Source: Hyalangium versicolor (GTDB lineage: Bacteria > Myxococcota > Myxococcia > Myxococcales > Myxococcaceae). From it: DNA of 64,000 nucleotides. Position 1 is the first letter of the stretch. Each line of letters begins with the position of its first letter. The position numbers and the translations under genes are program-made. The DNA is taken from NCBI RefSeq assembly GCF_020103695.1, contig NZ_JAHXBF010000010.1, positions 310,001 to 374,000 of the forward strand, in the 5' to 3' direction. Below the pieces are notes generated by a model. It searched no databases. It was not told where the DNA came from and saw nothing but the letters and a program-made list of their open reading frames with translations. This document shows positions 7,766 to 16,210 of the stretch, piece after piece.

Positions 7766-8431
7766 TCACTCGGCGCCGCGCCGTCGCCGAGCCGCCTCGC
7801 GGCGCTTGAGCATCTCTTCCCGCTGCTGCGAGACGAGCTCGCGGGCGCGAGGCTTCTGCTGCTCCGTCAGCACCTTCTCCGCCTCCTCATAGGCGCTGTT
7901 GTCGTTCGCCTCCATCTCATCGAGCGTGGCCTTCATTTGAGCGAAGTGCTCCTGCATGGCTTCCCTGTCGGGTCCGCCACCGCGGCCTCCTCTGCCGCCA
8001 CCGCCCATGTGACCGCCCCCCATCCCTCCGCGACGGCCTCCGCCCATTCCGCCCATTCCGCCGCCCCCCATGGGCCCTCCCATTCCGCCACCACCCATGG
8101 GTCCTCCCATTCCGCCCTCCCCCTCTCCACCGCTGCTCCCACGGCCTCCACCTGGAGGCCCCCCCTGCCCTCGGGGAGGCCGAGACTCCTCCAGCTTCTT
8201 GCGCAGCGGTGCGTTCTTCTCCTGGAGACGGCCCTCGATCTCATCGAGCTGCGTCACCTGCTCTGGGCTCAGGGACAGTTCCTCACGGTGCTGGACCAGC
8301 AGCGCCACGGAGGAAGGAAAGTCCTTGAGCGCCGGCCCTGCCTCCGCGCTCGGCGGAGCTTCCTGGGGCGAGGAGTGAGAACAGGCGACGAGGGAGAGGG
8401 GCAGCAGGAGCGCTGCGAATCTGAGCGACAT
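7766..8431 (-). CDS. Spy/CpxP-like periplasmic lipoprotein with Gly/Met/Arg-rich core
   Basis: 221 residues from the ATG at 8431 (GAGG 6 bases upstream). A signal ends in LSLVACSHSS, a lipobox. Residues about 50-75 (LSPEQVTQLDEIEGRLQEK) and the C-terminus (LTEQQKPRARELV) are helical segments with the LTxxQ pattern of the Spy/CpxP/CnrX sensor-chaperone family. Between them lies a run of GGM, GGP and GGR triplets of about 70 residues, coded by imperfect repeats near 7975-8140. Met- and His-containing Gly stretches could bind metal, but that is speculation. It follows an esterase gene on the same strand. Confidence 0.72.
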   Translation of the reverse strand: MSLRFAALLLPLSLVACSHSSPQEAPPSAEAGPALKDFPSSVALLVQHREELSLSPEQVTQLDEIEGRLQEKNAPLRKKLEESRPPRGQGGPPGGGRGSSGGEGEGGMGGPMGGGGMGGPMGGGGMGGMGGGRRGGMGGGHMGGGGRGGRGGGPDREAMQEHFAQMKATLDEMEANDNSAYEEAEKVLTEQQKPRARELVSQQREEMLKRREAARRRRGAE

Positions 8432-8568
8432 GGAGGTCCTCGAAAAACAAAGGGGTGACGTCATCAAACCCCCGAGGGCCTCCAGAGTGAGTCCGTGAAA
8501 TATTTCTTCATCTGCCTGAAGCATTCGGTCATGCACAGGCATCGCTCGGCCACTCGCGTGGCCGGTTC

Positions 8569-9399
8569 CTACGGTCCGCGGGCCTCGGAGCCTGGAGCGA
8601 AACACTGGCGCAGCACCTGCGGTGAGGACGCGCGGTAGATGTTGTCGTGGCGCAGGTCCGGCCTGGGCACGTACTGCCAGTGCAGCCCGGCTGGTGCGTC
8701 CTTGCCAAGCACTTCCGCCAGGCGCGCGGCGGCGGAGACGATGTTGTCCTCATCGGCGGACGACAGGAACAGCGTCTTGCGCAGCTCCGACTGGGCCTTG
8801 AGCCGCTCATCAGCCTTGCGGACCAGCTCCTCGTTGTTCCACCAGAGGCTGGGGCTGAGGGCGATATAGGTGTCGAACATCTCGGGCTGCAGGAAGAAGG
8901 TCTCGACGATGAACAGCCCGGCGAGCGACTCGCCGATGATCGCGGTCTCGTCCGTCACCCGGTACCGGCGCCGCACCTCCGGCATCAACTCATTGCGGAT
9001 GAAGTCGCGGAAGGCCGCCGAGCCTCCGACACGCGGAGCAATCTTGCGATCCTCGTCCACCTCGGTCGGGCCGGTGACGTCGCGGCGCCGCTCGGTGTTC
9101 TCGATGCCGACCACGATCATCGGCCGCATCTCGCCAGCCCGGATGGCGGTGTCGACGGTGGCGGAGACGTGCGGGAAATCCTCCTGCTCGCCGCCATCGG
9201 GCATGTAGAGGACCGGATAGCGCGTGTCCGGCGCCGCGTCGTAGCCCGGCGGAGTGTAGACGTTGATGCGCCGGGTCTCCTTGAGCACCGCCGACTCGAT
9301 CGTGAAAGACGCGTGCGGAAGCACCGCCTCGGACGGCGCCACGGCCCGGTGGCAACCAGCCGCGAGCGCGGTGAACAGGAACAAGCAGGTGAGCTTCAT
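8569..9399 (-). CDS. Lipoprotein esterase, enterochelin-esterase/Fes-like alpha/beta hydrolase
   Basis: 276 residues from the ATG at 9399. The signal ends in ALAAGC, a classic lipobox with Cys16 as the lipidated residue. The esterase-D fold is shown by RINVYTPPGYD, PVLYMPDGGE, the nucleophile Ser158 in GESLAG, an acid candidate in LSSADEDN and His in RHDNIYR. Relatives hydrolyse siderophore trilactones or other esters and sit at the envelope. No iron-uptake genes are nearby, so the substrate is open. It lies 43 bases after the RNase H stop, same strand. No strong ribosome-binding site is visible. Confidence 0.82.
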   Translation of the reverse strand: MKLTCLFLFTALAAGCHRAVAPSEAVLPHASFTIESAVLKETRRINVYTPPGYDAAPDTRYPVLYMPDGGEQEDFPHVSATVDTAIRAGEMRPMIVVGIENTERRRDVTGPTEVDEDRKIAPRVGGSAAFRDFIRNELMPEVRRRYRVTDETAIIGESLAGLFIVETFFLQPEMFDTYIALSPSLWWNNEELVRKADERLKAQSELRKTLFLSSADEDNIVSAAARLAEVLGKDAPAGLHWQYVPRPDLRHDNIYRASSPQVLRQCFAPGSEARGP

Positions 9400-9442
9400 C
9401 GACAGTCGCGGCAACGTGTTCTCCTTGGCACGAGCATGAGTG

Positions 9443-10207
9443 TCAGTCTTCTGACTGAACGTCCTGGGCCATGACGCCCCAGTCCTCCAGAACCTTCGCT
9501 TCCTCCTGGGCACTCCGCGTCTTCTTGAAGCGGGCCCCGGATACGCCCTTCACTCTGCGCTCGCACGCAGCCCAGGAAGCATGGCGCTTCACGGACTGGC
9601 CCACCTGGCTCAAGTAGGAATACGCCTTGCCCGAACCCTCGCGCTTCTCGGACTTCTCCTCGGGAAGCGACGTGTCCTCGGGAAGCTCAAGCACCGCCAC
9701 GCCGTACCCTTGCAGGGAGCCGGCATAGAGCTTCACGGACCGGCCCTTGGAGAAGTCGACGGCGATGACATCCACCCGCTCGTTGCCCGGAACACCTGCG
9801 TGCCCTCGGACATAGTGCCACTCCACGGCGGCGGCCTCGGCGGAGAAGGTCTGTTTGCGCTGGGCCATCAGCGCCATCAGCCGTTTCCAGTACGCGGTAT
9901 TGGCCACCTCCTTGCCGTCGGCGGTCTTCCATCCGCGACGGCTCCAGCCGAAGGCCCAGCGGGTGATGCCCTGAATCACATAGGTGGAGTCCGTGTAGAT
10001 GTGCAGCGGGCCGGGCGTCTGCTCCAGGTGACGAAGCACCTTGCCCACGGCGGTCATCTCCATCCGGTTGTTGGTGGTCTCCGGCTCGAAGCCTCCAAGC
10101 TCCGTCACATCTCCTTCGGGGGAGACGATGATGACGCCCCAGCCTCCCGGACCGGGGTTGCCTGAGCAGGCGCCGTCAGTGAAGACCAGAAGGGGTCGGC
10201 TCTCCAT
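9443..10207 (-). CDS. rnhA: Ribonuclease HI with C-terminal viroplasmin/hybrid-binding-like domain
   Basis: 254 residues, about 100 longer than E. coli RNase HI. The N-terminal domain cuts RNA in RNA-DNA hybrids and has every catalytic residue: Asp11 (VFTDGACSGNPG), Glu50 (NNRMEMTA), Asp73 (YTDSTYV), His136 (VRGHAGVPGN) and Asp146. After a charged linker (about 178-195) the C-terminus reads WAACERRVKGVSGARFKKT followed by SAQEEAKVL. This fits the Trp/Cys/Gly/Phe-Lys pattern of the Caulimovirus viroplasmin / RNase H1 hybrid-binding domain, which usually sits at the N-terminus. The start at 10207 is well supported by conservation. Confidence 0.92.
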   Translation of the reverse strand: MESRPLLVFTDGACSGNPGPGGWGVIIVSPEGDVTELGGFEPETTNNRMEMTAVGKVLRHLEQTPGPLHIYTDSTYVIQGITRWAFGWSRRGWKTADGKEVANTAYWKRLMALMAQRKQTFSAEAAAVEWHYVRGHAGVPGNERVDVIAVDFSKGRSVKLYAGSLQGYGVAVLELPEDTSLPEEKSEKREGSGKAYSYLSQVGQSVKRHASWAACERRVKGVSGARFKKTRSAQEEAKVLEDWGVMAQDVQSED

Positions 10208-10313
10208 GCCTTCACCCTATGCGGCTACGGGCTCCCCTTCCAGGGAGAGCTCGAATCTCACCAGGCGTATGAATTGCCTTCGAACAGGGGCGCTCGGTGG
10301 CGGCGATGGACCG

Positions 10314-10338
10314 CACTGGTATGACCGCCATACCAGTG
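10314..10338. promoter_or_regulatory. Perfect 10-bp inverted repeat upstream of rnhA
   Basis: CACTGGTATG, a 5-base spacer ACCGC and CATACCAGTG form a perfect dyad about 107 bases upstream of the rnhA start and 74 bases beyond the protease stop. There is no U-tract on either strand, so a regulator binding site or an extragenic repeat is as likely as a terminator. Confidence 0.5.
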
Positions 10339-10361
10339 GGCGCGGACCGAGCCCGAAAGGC

Positions 10362-10400
10362 AGGGCCCTCCGCGGCGATGAACTGATCCGCGGAGGCCCT
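10362..10400 (-). terminator. Terminator-like hairpin after the M4 protease gene
   Basis: Arms at 10362-10375 and 10388-10400 pair over 13 bp with one bulged base (AGGGCCCTCCGCGG against CCGCGGAGGCCCT) around a 12-base loop. It begins 12 bases past the protease stop codon. No U-run follows, which is common in GC-rich genomes. Confidence 0.5.
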
Positions 10401-10411
10401 CGAGCCGTGGC

Positions 10412-12349
10412 TCAGTAGGTGCCCTTCATCGTGACGTTGGTGAAGGCGCTATAGCCGCGCGAGCACGCGTACCAGGTGCCGGCGGCCGGGTTGCTGAGAG
10501 TACACGTCTCGGAGTTGCCGCTCAGATAGGGACGGCAGTTGTAGGTAGTGGTCGTTGGCGCCGCGCCGAGCCGGACATACAGGTCCGCATCGCCTGTGTT
10601 GCCAGTCCCCCCCACCTGGTTGAACACCAAGGAGCTCTTGCCCGCAGGAACATCGAGCGTCCAGCACGTCATCGAGCCCACGGCGCCGCCATATGGAGCC
10701 GTGGCCACGCCATTGGTCAGCGGTTGGGTGGGCGGCGGAGGGGAAACCACACCCACGCCCACGGCCTGCCACGCAGCGCTCACGGCATTGGCCTCGGTCT
10801 GGCCGTAGAGCTGCAGTGCCGACTGCTCCGTGTACGTCTTCGCCTGCGCGAAGTTCGTCGAGGCCGTGAAGATGTTGGCGTTGGCCCAGTGCCAGATGTG
10901 CGCAGCCTTCTCGACACCGATGCCGGGCACCACCACGCTCGTCTTGCCGCGCGGGTGCGTGCCGCCCTTGGCCAGCAGCGCGAAGGCCAGGTTGGAGATC
11001 CCCGAGCTGTAGTGCACGTCCGTGTTCCCGTTGTAGTTCGGGTAGTAGTCGAGCGATATGCCGTCCCTGACTGGATCGTCCATGTAGCGCAGCGCATCCC
11101 CTGGGGTTGCGGGAGTCCAGACATCCTCGCCGATCTTCCAGATATCCGGGTCTGGCAGCACGAAGCCCCGGGTCCAGCTCTCGCAGATGGCGGCCGCGGC
11201 GTCCGAGAAGCTCTCATTGAGGCCGCCGGACTCACCCGCGTAGGTGAGGTTGGACGTCGATTCCGTCACCGCGTGGTACAGCTCGTGCGCCACCACATCC
11301 AGATCCTTGCAGAGCGCGGAGGAGTTCGCACCATCGCCATCTCCGCAAACCATCTGGGTGCCATTCCAGTAAGCGTTGACGTAGTTGGTGCTGTAGTGGG
11401 TCGTACTGATCAGCACCGCGCCCGCGTTGTTGTACGAGTCGATGCCGAAGACGGCCTTGAAGCACTCGTAGACAGTGCCCAACACGTCATAAGTGCCATC
11501 CACGTTGGTATCGCCAGTAGCCGCCCCTCCTTCCGAGCGCCTGAGCGTGCCGGGAAGGGTGGTCCTGTTGTTGCCGCTGTACACCTTGCGGTTCTTCGCG
11601 TTGAAGATCCGCGGAGCCCTCAACTCCACCGCGCTGGTATTGGCATTCACGTACACCCGGTCATCCACCGGGGTGTCATCCGCCAGCAGGCCCTGCACAC
11701 GCACCTCGTGCGCCAGGACGAGCTGGTCGCTGACGTCGCGCACGTACACCAGGCGCTCGGCCCTGGCCTCCCGGTTCGACGCGCTCGTCGCTTCGAGGGC
11801 CCCCCGGGCCGCGGCCTCCGCCGAGATTCGCGGCTGGACAAGCGGGAGGCTCGGCTGGAGCGAGTCGCGCGCGGAGCCGTTGGCGGCGTAGACGACTCCG
11901 TCTGGGTCCACGTGGAGGAGGAGCTCACCGCCGATGACGGGGAACCCGTTCTTCAGCTGGCTGAAGCGCAGGTGCTGGTGCCCCTGCTCATCCACCGTCA
12001 TGCGCTGGAACACCAGATCCTCCGTGTGGAGGCGGTAGACCGGAGCAATGCTTGCCAGCGCCGCTTTCACGGTCGCCTTCACATCCGCAGCGGCCAGGCC
12101 CCGTGCCGAGGCCGAGGCCGTGCCCAGATGTCCCTTGATGAAGTCCGGTGTCCCATCGCGCTGGGTGGAGAGGACAGAGACTCCGCTCATGGCACTGAGC
12201 GCCTGCTGGATGTCCGTGCCGTCCCTCTCGCTTGCCAACGACAGCGTGTCATCGGCCGCTGAGAGCAGTTCGGTGGAACCGCAAGCGACGAAGACAAAAC
12301 CCACGCACGCCGCGCGGAGCGTCCTTGAAAGTTGATGGCTCAAATCCAT
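10412..12349 (-). CDS. M4 family (thermolysin-like) metalloprotease with FTP, PepSY and PPC domains
   Basis: 645 residues. A signal ends in FVFVACGS, so the precursor may be lipidated at Cys23 or simply exported. Then follow an FTP propeptide region (about 45-95), a PepSY-like region (120-190) and the protease domain (250-530). Zinc ligands are His355 and His359 in VAHELYHAVTE and Glu379 in GGLNESFSD; DVHYSSGISN carries the transition-state His. The last about 100 residues (from GSMTCWTLDVPAG) are a pre-peptidase C-terminal domain with four Cys. It is an extracellular degradative enzyme of the kind used by predatory bacteria. A hairpin follows the stop. Confidence 0.93.
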   Translation of the reverse strand: MDLSHQLSRTLRAACVGFVFVACGSTELLSAADDTLSLASERDGTDIQQALSAMSGVSVLSTQRDGTPDFIKGHLGTASASARGLAAADVKATVKAALASIAPVYRLHTEDLVFQRMTVDEQGHQHLRFSQLKNGFPVIGGELLLHVDPDGVVYAANGSARDSLQPSLPLVQPRISAEAAARGALEATSASNREARAERLVYVRDVSDQLVLAHEVRVQGLLADDTPVDDRVYVNANTSAVELRAPRIFNAKNRKVYSGNNRTTLPGTLRRSEGGAATGDTNVDGTYDVLGTVYECFKAVFGIDSYNNAGAVLISTTHYSTNYVNAYWNGTQMVCGDGDGANSSALCKDLDVVAHELYHAVTESTSNLTYAGESGGLNESFSDAAAAICESWTRGFVLPDPDIWKIGEDVWTPATPGDALRYMDDPVRDGISLDYYPNYNGNTDVHYSSGISNLAFALLAKGGTHPRGKTSVVVPGIGVEKAAHIWHWANANIFTASTNFAQAKTYTEQSALQLYGQTEANAVSAAWQAVGVGVVSPPPPTQPLTNGVATAPYGGAVGSMTCWTLDVPAGKSSLVFNQVGGTGNTGDADLYVRLGAAPTTTTYNCRPYLSGNSETCTLSNPAAGTWYACSRGYSAFTNVTMKGTY

Positions 12350-12483
12350 TTCCTCCTGGGAAGGAGAAAGCGTCCATTCAAAGACTCATTTTGAAAAGCG
12401 ATTTCTGCCACTCGTGGTGAGGGGTCACCGGAAGTCATTGCCAGCACGGCTCGATGGTCCGATGGTGCGGCCTGGAGGAAGCC

Positions 12484-13530
12484 ATGTCCGACAGCACTCT
12501 CAAGAGCCGCCAGGTGGTCCTGGCCCGCTACATCCACGGGCACCCGTCGCCCGAGGACTTTCGCACCGAGACGATCGACATCCCTGCCCCCGGAGACGGC
12601 CAACTGCGAGTGCGCACGCTGTATGCCTCGGTGGATCCCGGCGCGCTCGCGAGGCTCGGCGGAGAGGCCTCGTATGTACCGCCCATGGCACTCGGGGACG
12701 TGATGGCGAGCGCCGTGGTGGGCGAGGTGGTGGACTCGCGCCACGAGCAGTTTTCCCCGGGAGACCTCGTGGTGGGCAGCTGGGGTTGGTGCGAGGTGGC
12801 GGTCGTGGGCCCGAAGGGGCTCCGCAAGGTGGAACCGGGCCCGGAGCCGCTGTCCGCCGAGCTCGGCGTGTTCGGCATCCCGGGGCTGACTTCGTACTTC
12901 AGCATTTTGGAGCTGGGAAAGCCGCGCGCGGGAGAGACGGTGCTCGTGTCCTCGGCCGCGGGGGCAGTGGGTTCCGTCGCCGGGCAGATCGCGAAGCTGC
13001 AGGGAGCGCGCGTGGTGGGGATCGCGGGAGGCCCGGCCAAGTGCGCCTGGGTGCGGGAGCTGGGCTTCGACGAGGTCCTCGACTACCGGGCGGAGAAGGA
13101 TCTCACCGCGGCCATCCAGCGCACGTGCCCCGAGGGCGTGGGCGTGTACCTGGACAACGTGGGAGGCGCGATGCTGGACGCGGCGCTCCTGAACATGGCG
13201 CTGCGAGGGCGCGTGGTGCTGTCCGGGCTGATCACGGAGTACGGCGTGCCTCCCGAGCAGCGGCACGGCCTGAAGCACACGCCCCGCTTCATCACCCACC
13301 GCCTGCGCATGGAAGGCTTCGTGGTGTTCGACTACGCCGATCGTTTCCGGGAGGCTCGCGCGGCGTTGTCGCGCTGGGTGAGCGAAGGCAAGGTGAAGTA
13401 CCGGGAGCACGTGGCGGAGGGGCTGGAGTCCGCTCCCTCCGCGTTCGCGGGCGTGTTCCGAGGAGAGAACCTCGGCCGCATGCTGGTGCGCGTGGGCTCT
13501 CCGTCTAGAACGCCTCGCGCGCCATCATGA
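12484..13530 (+). CDS. NADP-dependent oxidoreductase, MDR superfamily (CurA/leukotriene B4 dehydrogenase-like)
   Basis: 348 residues from the ATG at 12484 with GGAGG just upstream. A GroES-like domain is followed by a Rossmann domain with VLVSSAAGAVGSVAGQIAK and the long-chain MDR pattern YLDNVGGAMLDA. Catalytic Zn ligands are absent, as in the reductase branch that reduces enone or alkenal double bonds with NADPH. Its last 26 bases overlap the 3' end of the convergent iron alcohol dehydrogenase gene (13505-13530). Physiological substrate unknown; detoxification of reactive enones is typical of the family. Confidence 0.88.
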   Translation: MSDSTLKSRQVVLARYIHGHPSPEDFRTETIDIPAPGDGQLRVRTLYASVDPGALARLGGEASYVPPMALGDVMASAVVGEVVDSRHEQFSPGDLVVGSWGWCEVAVVGPKGLRKVEPGPEPLSAELGVFGIPGLTSYFSILELGKPRAGETVLVSSAAGAVGSVAGQIAKLQGARVVGIAGGPAKCAWVRELGFDEVLDYRAEKDLTAAIQRTCPEGVGVYLDNVGGAMLDAALLNMALRGRVVLSGLITEYGVPPEQRHGLKHTPRFITHRLRMEGFVVFDYADRFREARAALSRWVSEGKVKYREHVAEGLESAPSAFAGVFRGENLGRMLVRVGSPSRTPRAPS

Positions 13531-14689
13531 GCAGATCTTCCTCCGTGCACTTGCGCGGGTTGCTCAGGTGCGAGGCATCCTCGAAGGCCTTGGCGGCGAT
13601 GCGGGGCAGGTCCTTCTCCTGAACCCCCGCATCCCGCAGCCTCGCGGGGATGCCGATGGCCGCGTTCAGCTTGCGCACCCGCTCGATGGCATGGCCCGCG
13701 AGCACGTCCTCGCGCATGTTGGCGAACTCGCCCAGCGCCACCGCCACTCGAGCCAGCCGCGCCGTCGTCATCGGGCGGTTGAACTCCATCACCACCGGCA
13801 GGACGATCGCATTCGCCAGGCCATGATGGACGTTGGAGATGGGCGTCAGCGCGTGCGCCAGAGCGTGGCAGGCCCCCAGGCCCTTCTGGAAGGCCATGGC
13901 GCCCTCCATCGCGGCCACCATCATGTCCGCGCGCGCCGAGACGTTGCTGCCCTCCTTCACCGCCGTCACCAGCGAGCGCCCCACGCGGATGATGCCATCG
14001 ATGGCCACGGAGTCCGCCAGCGGATGGAACCCGTTGGACAGGTACGCCTCCAGACAGTGGGTGAAGGCATCCATGCCCGTGGCCGCCGTCACGCCCGGAG
14101 GCAGCCCCAGCGTCAACTCCGGATCGCAGATGGCCGCCTTGGGCATCAGGAACGGACTGAAGATGACCGTCTTGCGCCCCGTGTCCGCCAGCGTCGCCAC
14201 GCCCGAGCGGCTCACCTCCGAGCCCGTGCCCGCCGTGGTCGGAATCGCGATCAGCGGCGGCACATCATCCCGCACGTACTGGTCACCGCCCTTGGCGTCG
14301 TCATAGCGGGACAGCGGCGGCTCGTGGGTGGTGAGCAACTGGATCAGCTTGGCCGCGTCCAGCGGACTGCCGCCTCCGAGCGCCACGATGCCGTCGCACC
14401 CAGCGCTCCGATAGGCCTCCAGCCCCGCGAAAACGTCCTTCTCGGTGGGGTTCGGCTCCACGCGGTCGAACACCGCGTAGTCCACCCCGGCCTCCTTCAG
14501 CACGTCGAACACGCGCTGGGCCAGCCCCACCTTCACCACGCCGGCGTCGGTCACCACCAGCGGGCGCTTCATCTTCAGCCGCGCGACCTGCGCGGGCAGA
14601 CGCTTCAGTGCGCCCACGCCGAAGACGATCTTCGTGGGCCAGGACATCTCGGTGACGCGCGCTTCAGTCGGCATATCGAACGGATGCAT
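13505..14689 (-). CDS. Iron-containing (type III) alcohol dehydrogenase
   Basis: 394 residues. NAD-binding GGGSPLDAAK and PTTAGTGSEVS precede metal ligands Asp207 and His211 (GMDAFTHCLEAY), His279 (CHALAHAL) and His289 (VHHGLANAI). It interconverts primary alcohols and aldehydes using a divalent metal. An in-frame ATG at 14674 is an alternative start. It is the third gene of an operon with aldehyde dehydrogenase and a glutamine-synthetase-like ligase, 36 bases after the latter. In that setting it may oxidise the hydroxyl of a gamma-glutamylated amino alcohol before the aldehyde dehydrogenase acts. The family is certain, the substrate inferred. Confidence 0.92.
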   Translation of the reverse strand: MHPFDMPTEARVTEMSWPTKIVFGVGALKRLPAQVARLKMKRPLVVTDAGVVKVGLAQRVFDVLKEAGVDYAVFDRVEPNPTEKDVFAGLEAYRSAGCDGIVALGGGSPLDAAKLIQLLTTHEPPLSRYDDAKGGDQYVRDDVPPLIAIPTTAGTGSEVSRSGVATLADTGRKTVIFSPFLMPKAAICDPELTLGLPPGVTAATGMDAFTHCLEAYLSNGFHPLADSVAIDGIIRVGRSLVTAVKEGSNVSARADMMVAAMEGAMAFQKGLGACHALAHALTPISNVHHGLANAIVLPVVMEFNRPMTTARLARVAVALGEFANMREDVLAGHAIERVRKLNAAIGIPARLRDAGVQEKDLPRIAAKAFEDASHLSNPRKCTEEDLLMMAREAF

Positions 14690-14725
14690 CGTAACGGGAC
14701 CCGGTCCTTCCGTGTAGCGAGTGGA

Positions 14726-16183
14726 TCAAATGAGTTCCATGTAGCGTTCGAGCTCCCAGTTCGTGACAGCGCGCTCGTACTGGCGAACCTCCCACTGGCG
14801 CGTCCGGACGTAGTGGTCCACGAAGTCCTCCCCAAGCAGCTCCCTGGCGCGATCGGAGCGCTCGAGCAGCGCCACCGCATCCTTCAGGTTGCGCGGCAGC
14901 GGCTGGGCGTTGACTTCGTAGCCATTGCCCGAGCACAGGGCCGGAGGCTCCACTTCGTTCTGGATGCCCCACAGGCCCGCCGCCAGGCTCGTGGCCATGC
15001 CGATGTACGCGTTCATGTCGGCGGCCAGTTGCCGGTACTCCAGGCGCGTGGACTTGGGGCTGTCGCCGATGACGCGGATGGCCGTGGTGCGGTTCTCCCG
15101 GCCCCACGTCGCCGTGGTGGGCGCCCACGTGTTCTCGACGCTCCGCTTGTAGCTGTTCACCGTGGGCCAGTAGAGCGCCGTCAGCTCCGGCATCAGCTCC
15201 ACCAAGCCGCCGATGTAGTGCCGCATCGTCTGGCTCATGCCGTCCTTCGCGGACGAGTCATGGAAGAGGTTCTCGTCGCCCTTGAGGTCCCACAGCGACT
15301 GGTGCACGTGCCCCGAGCACCCCGGCAGCTTCGCGTTCACCTTCGCCATGAAGCACGCCGTCAGCCCGTGGCGCGCGCAGATCTCCTTCACCACCGTCTT
15401 GAAGAGCACCGCCTTGTCCGCGGCCTTCTCCAGCTCGTCGTAGCGGATGGCCGCCTCGAACACACCCGGGCCCGTCTCCGTGTGGAAGCCCTCGATGTCC
15501 ACCCCGAAGGCGTTGCACCCGTCGATCAGCGCGTGCACCAGCGACGAGTTCAACGACGTGCGCAGCCATGAGTAGCCGAACATCCCCGGCGTCAGCGGCG
15601 TGAGGTCGTGGAACCCCTTCTCCCTCAGCGAGTGCGGCGTCTCCTTGAAGATGAAGAACTCGTACTCGGCGCCGAACTTCGGCAGGAAGCCCAGATCCCT
15701 CGCGCGCTTCGCCACCTTCTGGAGCAGCTGGCGCGGGCTGGGACCGAAGGGCGTGCCGTCCGGGTTCACGAAGTCCAGCAGGAAGGCCGCCGTGTCCGGC
15801 TCCCAGGGGATGATGCGCCCCGAGGACACGTCCACCCGTGCCTGCGCGTCCGGGTAGCCCGTGTGCCAGCCCGTCACCTTCGTGTTGTCGAGCAGCTCGT
15901 CTCCCAGGTCCCAGCCGAAAACGACGTCACAGAAGCCCAGCCCGCTCTTTGCCGCGGAGAAGAACTTGTCCAACGAGATGTACTTGCCTCGCCACACCCC
16001 GTCGATGTCCACGGCACCCAACTTCACCTTGCGAACGCCCTTCTCCTCGAACCACTTCCTCAGGAAGTCCACGCCACCTGGCTCGCGGTGGAGATGGCGC
16101 ACGTTGTCGCCCTTCTCCTTCGCGCGAGCACGCCTCGCCATCACCGGATGAGAGATGACCTTCGCCTTGGAACGGATTGCCAT
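14726..16183 (-). CDS. Glutamine synthetase-like gamma-glutamylamine ligase (PuuA/GlnA4-type)
   Basis: 485 residues, in the range of PuuA and GlnA4-type ligases. GS motifs present: GAEYEFFIF (metal-binding Glu), GCSGHVHQSLWD, ENRTTAIRV and RLEYRQLAADMNAYIG. The adenylylation-site loop of type I GS is not evident. Members of this branch join glutamate to putrescine, ethanolamine or other amines instead of ammonia. The neighbours (aldehyde dehydrogenase 27 bases upstream, Fe-alcohol dehydrogenase downstream, divergent amidotransferase) match a gamma-glutamylation route for amine use and do not suggest ammonia assimilation. Ethanolamine-like substrates fit the alcohol dehydrogenase best. Confidence 0.87.
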   Translation of the reverse strand: MAIRSKAKVISHPVMARRARAKEKGDNVRHLHREPGGVDFLRKWFEEKGVRKVKLGAVDIDGVWRGKYISLDKFFSAAKSGLGFCDVVFGWDLGDELLDNTKVTGWHTGYPDAQARVDVSSGRIIPWEPDTAAFLLDFVNPDGTPFGPSPRQLLQKVAKRARDLGFLPKFGAEYEFFIFKETPHSLREKGFHDLTPLTPGMFGYSWLRTSLNSSLVHALIDGCNAFGVDIEGFHTETGPGVFEAAIRYDELEKAADKAVLFKTVVKEICARHGLTACFMAKVNAKLPGCSGHVHQSLWDLKGDENLFHDSSAKDGMSQTMRHYIGGLVELMPELTALYWPTVNSYKRSVENTWAPTTATWGRENRTTAIRVIGDSPKSTRLEYRQLAADMNAYIGMATSLAAGLWGIQNEVEPPALCSGNGYEVNAQPLPRNLKDAVALLERSDRARELLGEDFVDHYVRTRQWEVRQYERAVTNWELERYMELI

Positions 16184-16210
16184 GGGTACGCGCCCTCGTC
16201 TCGAGCTGAA

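Noticed and set aside
7970-8145. Gly-rich repeat as a possible CRISPR-like array
   Set aside because: Units are 9-21 bases, imperfect and in frame with the lipoprotein gene; there are no spacers.
13568-15571. 667-codon plus-strand frame across the alcohol dehydrogenase and ligase genes
   Set aside because: Antisense shadow caused by high GC at the third codon position; rich in Arg, His and Gln with no motif.
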